In this document: positions 62,741 through 64,000 of the stretch, piece after piece
How positions within the stretch are numbered: position 1 is the first letter of the stretch
Layout: each line of letters opens with the position of its first letter
Origin: Chinchilla lanigera
Taxonomy: Eukaryota; Chordata; Mammalia; Rodentia; Chinchillidae
Assembly (NCBI RefSeq): GCF_000276665.1
Contig: NW_004955427.1
Span: forward strand, 6,657,277 to 6,721,276
Reading direction: 5' to 3'
DNA length: 64,000 bases
Translations under genes and position numbers: made by a program
Notes under the pieces: model-generated
Seen by the model: only the letters and a program-made list of their open reading frames with translations
What the model was told of the DNA's origin: nothing
The model's database searches: none

Positions 62741-64000
62741 CTATGAACACAAGGGGAAAGGTAAAGATCAAAACAGATACGTATGCACTAAGTTTTAATG
62801 AGAACCTACATGAAGACAAACAGAATTAAGTATACAGCAAAGCAGGTCCTGGTAGCTGATCATGAATCTCAGATTAATCTTCCTCCTGAAAATAATGTTC
62901 ACAGAAAACACTATACATTTAAATTTCTAATGAGCTTTTACTTTATTATTTATCCATGAATTAATTCCATGAGCACAAACAATATAAATTACGCTGGGCT
63001 CACAGTATAACGGGAGATGAACACTTAAAAAAAACATAAATATAAATGCAAAACAAAACAGGCACAATGACTATCAACCCAGGAAATAAAGAATTCTGTC
63101 ATTAATGACCAATCTAGAAAGCTGAGCGGTTGTCTGGCAGATGGAAGGCCTGGAACTGAGAGGAGGGCACGGAAGTCAAACGCAAGAAAAGCAATCTCAG
63201 GCATCAGGAACGATGCGTAAAAAGTATACAGGCAGGAACAGAACTACGGATTTGTGTCACTCTTGCGTTTGGCATGACGACACTAGAACAAAATAACAGG
63301 AAGAAATGACACAAGACAGGATCGGAAAACTTGGTTTGGGTATGACATAGAAAGGCATCTCAACCAAGGAGCGAACTTCTTGTCATATACACTTACTACT
63401 CGTACCTAAAAATCAGATTTTCTGATGAGGTACTCCAGGTACATGCTTTTTTTAAGCTATCGGTCAATTTTATATGTTCCCCTTGTTAAGCAGTATAAGA
63501 AATGCAGACCTGAAGTGGATTAATAAAGACGAAAGGCAAGATGACGTCCTTGTTTTAGAAGAAATGGTACGGTAGTATGCAGAAGTGGGTCAGAAAAGAG
63601 GAAAAGGCAACTATCACCTTCATATTAAGTTCCACGTTTCTTGGGTTTCTGACATAGTTTGAAATGTTTCATCTTGCACAATAATACTATCACCTGGAAG
63701 CATTCTACCATTTCTTAAGTTTGTGGTGTTAATTATGTTGATCAGCCATAAACTGTTCATTTTAGATAATAAAGAAGCAAGTATGACACAAAATATTAAG
63801 GAGCTTTTCAGGGTTAACCTGGCCTTGCTTGTTAAATATTCACGGTTGCTCAGAATCCCCGAAACTCAGCAGGCACACGCATGTGTGTGCGTGTGCAAGT
63901 GTGTGTTTCACGGGCTGGGACAGAGGCAAATGTTTTATGATTCAAAGAAAATATACAGTAAAACAAAGATAAAATGAACATAAAACCACATAATGTTTCC
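62741..64000 (-). other. CBLB: CBLB intron upstream of the first visible exon (partial)
   Basis: Begins at the acceptor of the four-helix-bundle exon and runs off the right edge. A pyrimidine-rich stretch precedes the AG on the minus strand. I see no exon, gene or clear repeat, apart from a short tg-rich run at about 63880-63905. Confidence 0.85.

Overview
This window is mammalian, almost certainly rodent, nuclear DNA. It lies inside one large gene on the minus strand, CBLB, which encodes the E3 ubiquitin-protein ligase CBL-B. Eight consecutive internal coding exons can be read exactly. Each has AG/GT splice borders, and their phases join without a gap. From 5' to 3' of the gene (right to left here) they are 62740-62594, 44304-44148, 39257-39136, 35200-35063, 32506-32419, 29542-29411, 17029-16826 and 1829-1644. 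Joined, they encode about 391 residues in one open frame: the end of the four-helix bundle, the EF-hand, the variant SH2 domain, the linker helix, the complete RING finger, an acidic segment, and the first SH3-binding proline motif. By analogy with c-CBL numbering this is about residues 141 to 531. The gene's 5' exons lie beyond the right edge, and the proline-rich, tyrosine and UBA exons lie beyond the left edge.

The exons total 1,174 bases; the other 98% is intron. The introns hold rodent-type retroposons: B1 SINEs, tRNA-derived ID SINEs, B1-ID composites, five MaLR-like solo LTRs, several L1 3' fragments on both strands, old MIR and MER5 copies, microsatellites, one 44-bp minisatellite, and a short interstitial telomeric repeat inside a hairpin. 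B1 and ID elements point to Rodentia. The many ID copies of the form 'gctcagcggcacagcgc' and the B1-ID composites suggest a non-murid rodent (a beaver-like or kangaroo-rat-like lineage is possible), but I cannot fix the species.

Layout from left to right: 1-1643 is intron downstream of the last visible exon and begins with a CpG-dense block. 1830-16825 is a 15-kb intron (minisatellite, L1, two MaLR LTRs, MIRs). 17030-29410 is a 12.4-kb intron (an L1 split by a MaLR LTR, and the telomeric repeat). 29543-44147 holds four shorter introns between the exons for RING, linker, SH2 and EF-hand. 44305-62593 is an 18-kb intron and the richest in repeats. 62741-64000 is the start of the next intron upstream.

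I found no second protein-coding gene, functional RNA gene, CRISPR array or new biological system. The points most worth checking are a Cys-to-Phe change in the EF-hand loop, a dimeric ID retroposon flanked by one target-site duplication, the telomeric repeat in a hairpin, and CpG-dense blocks deep in the introns.
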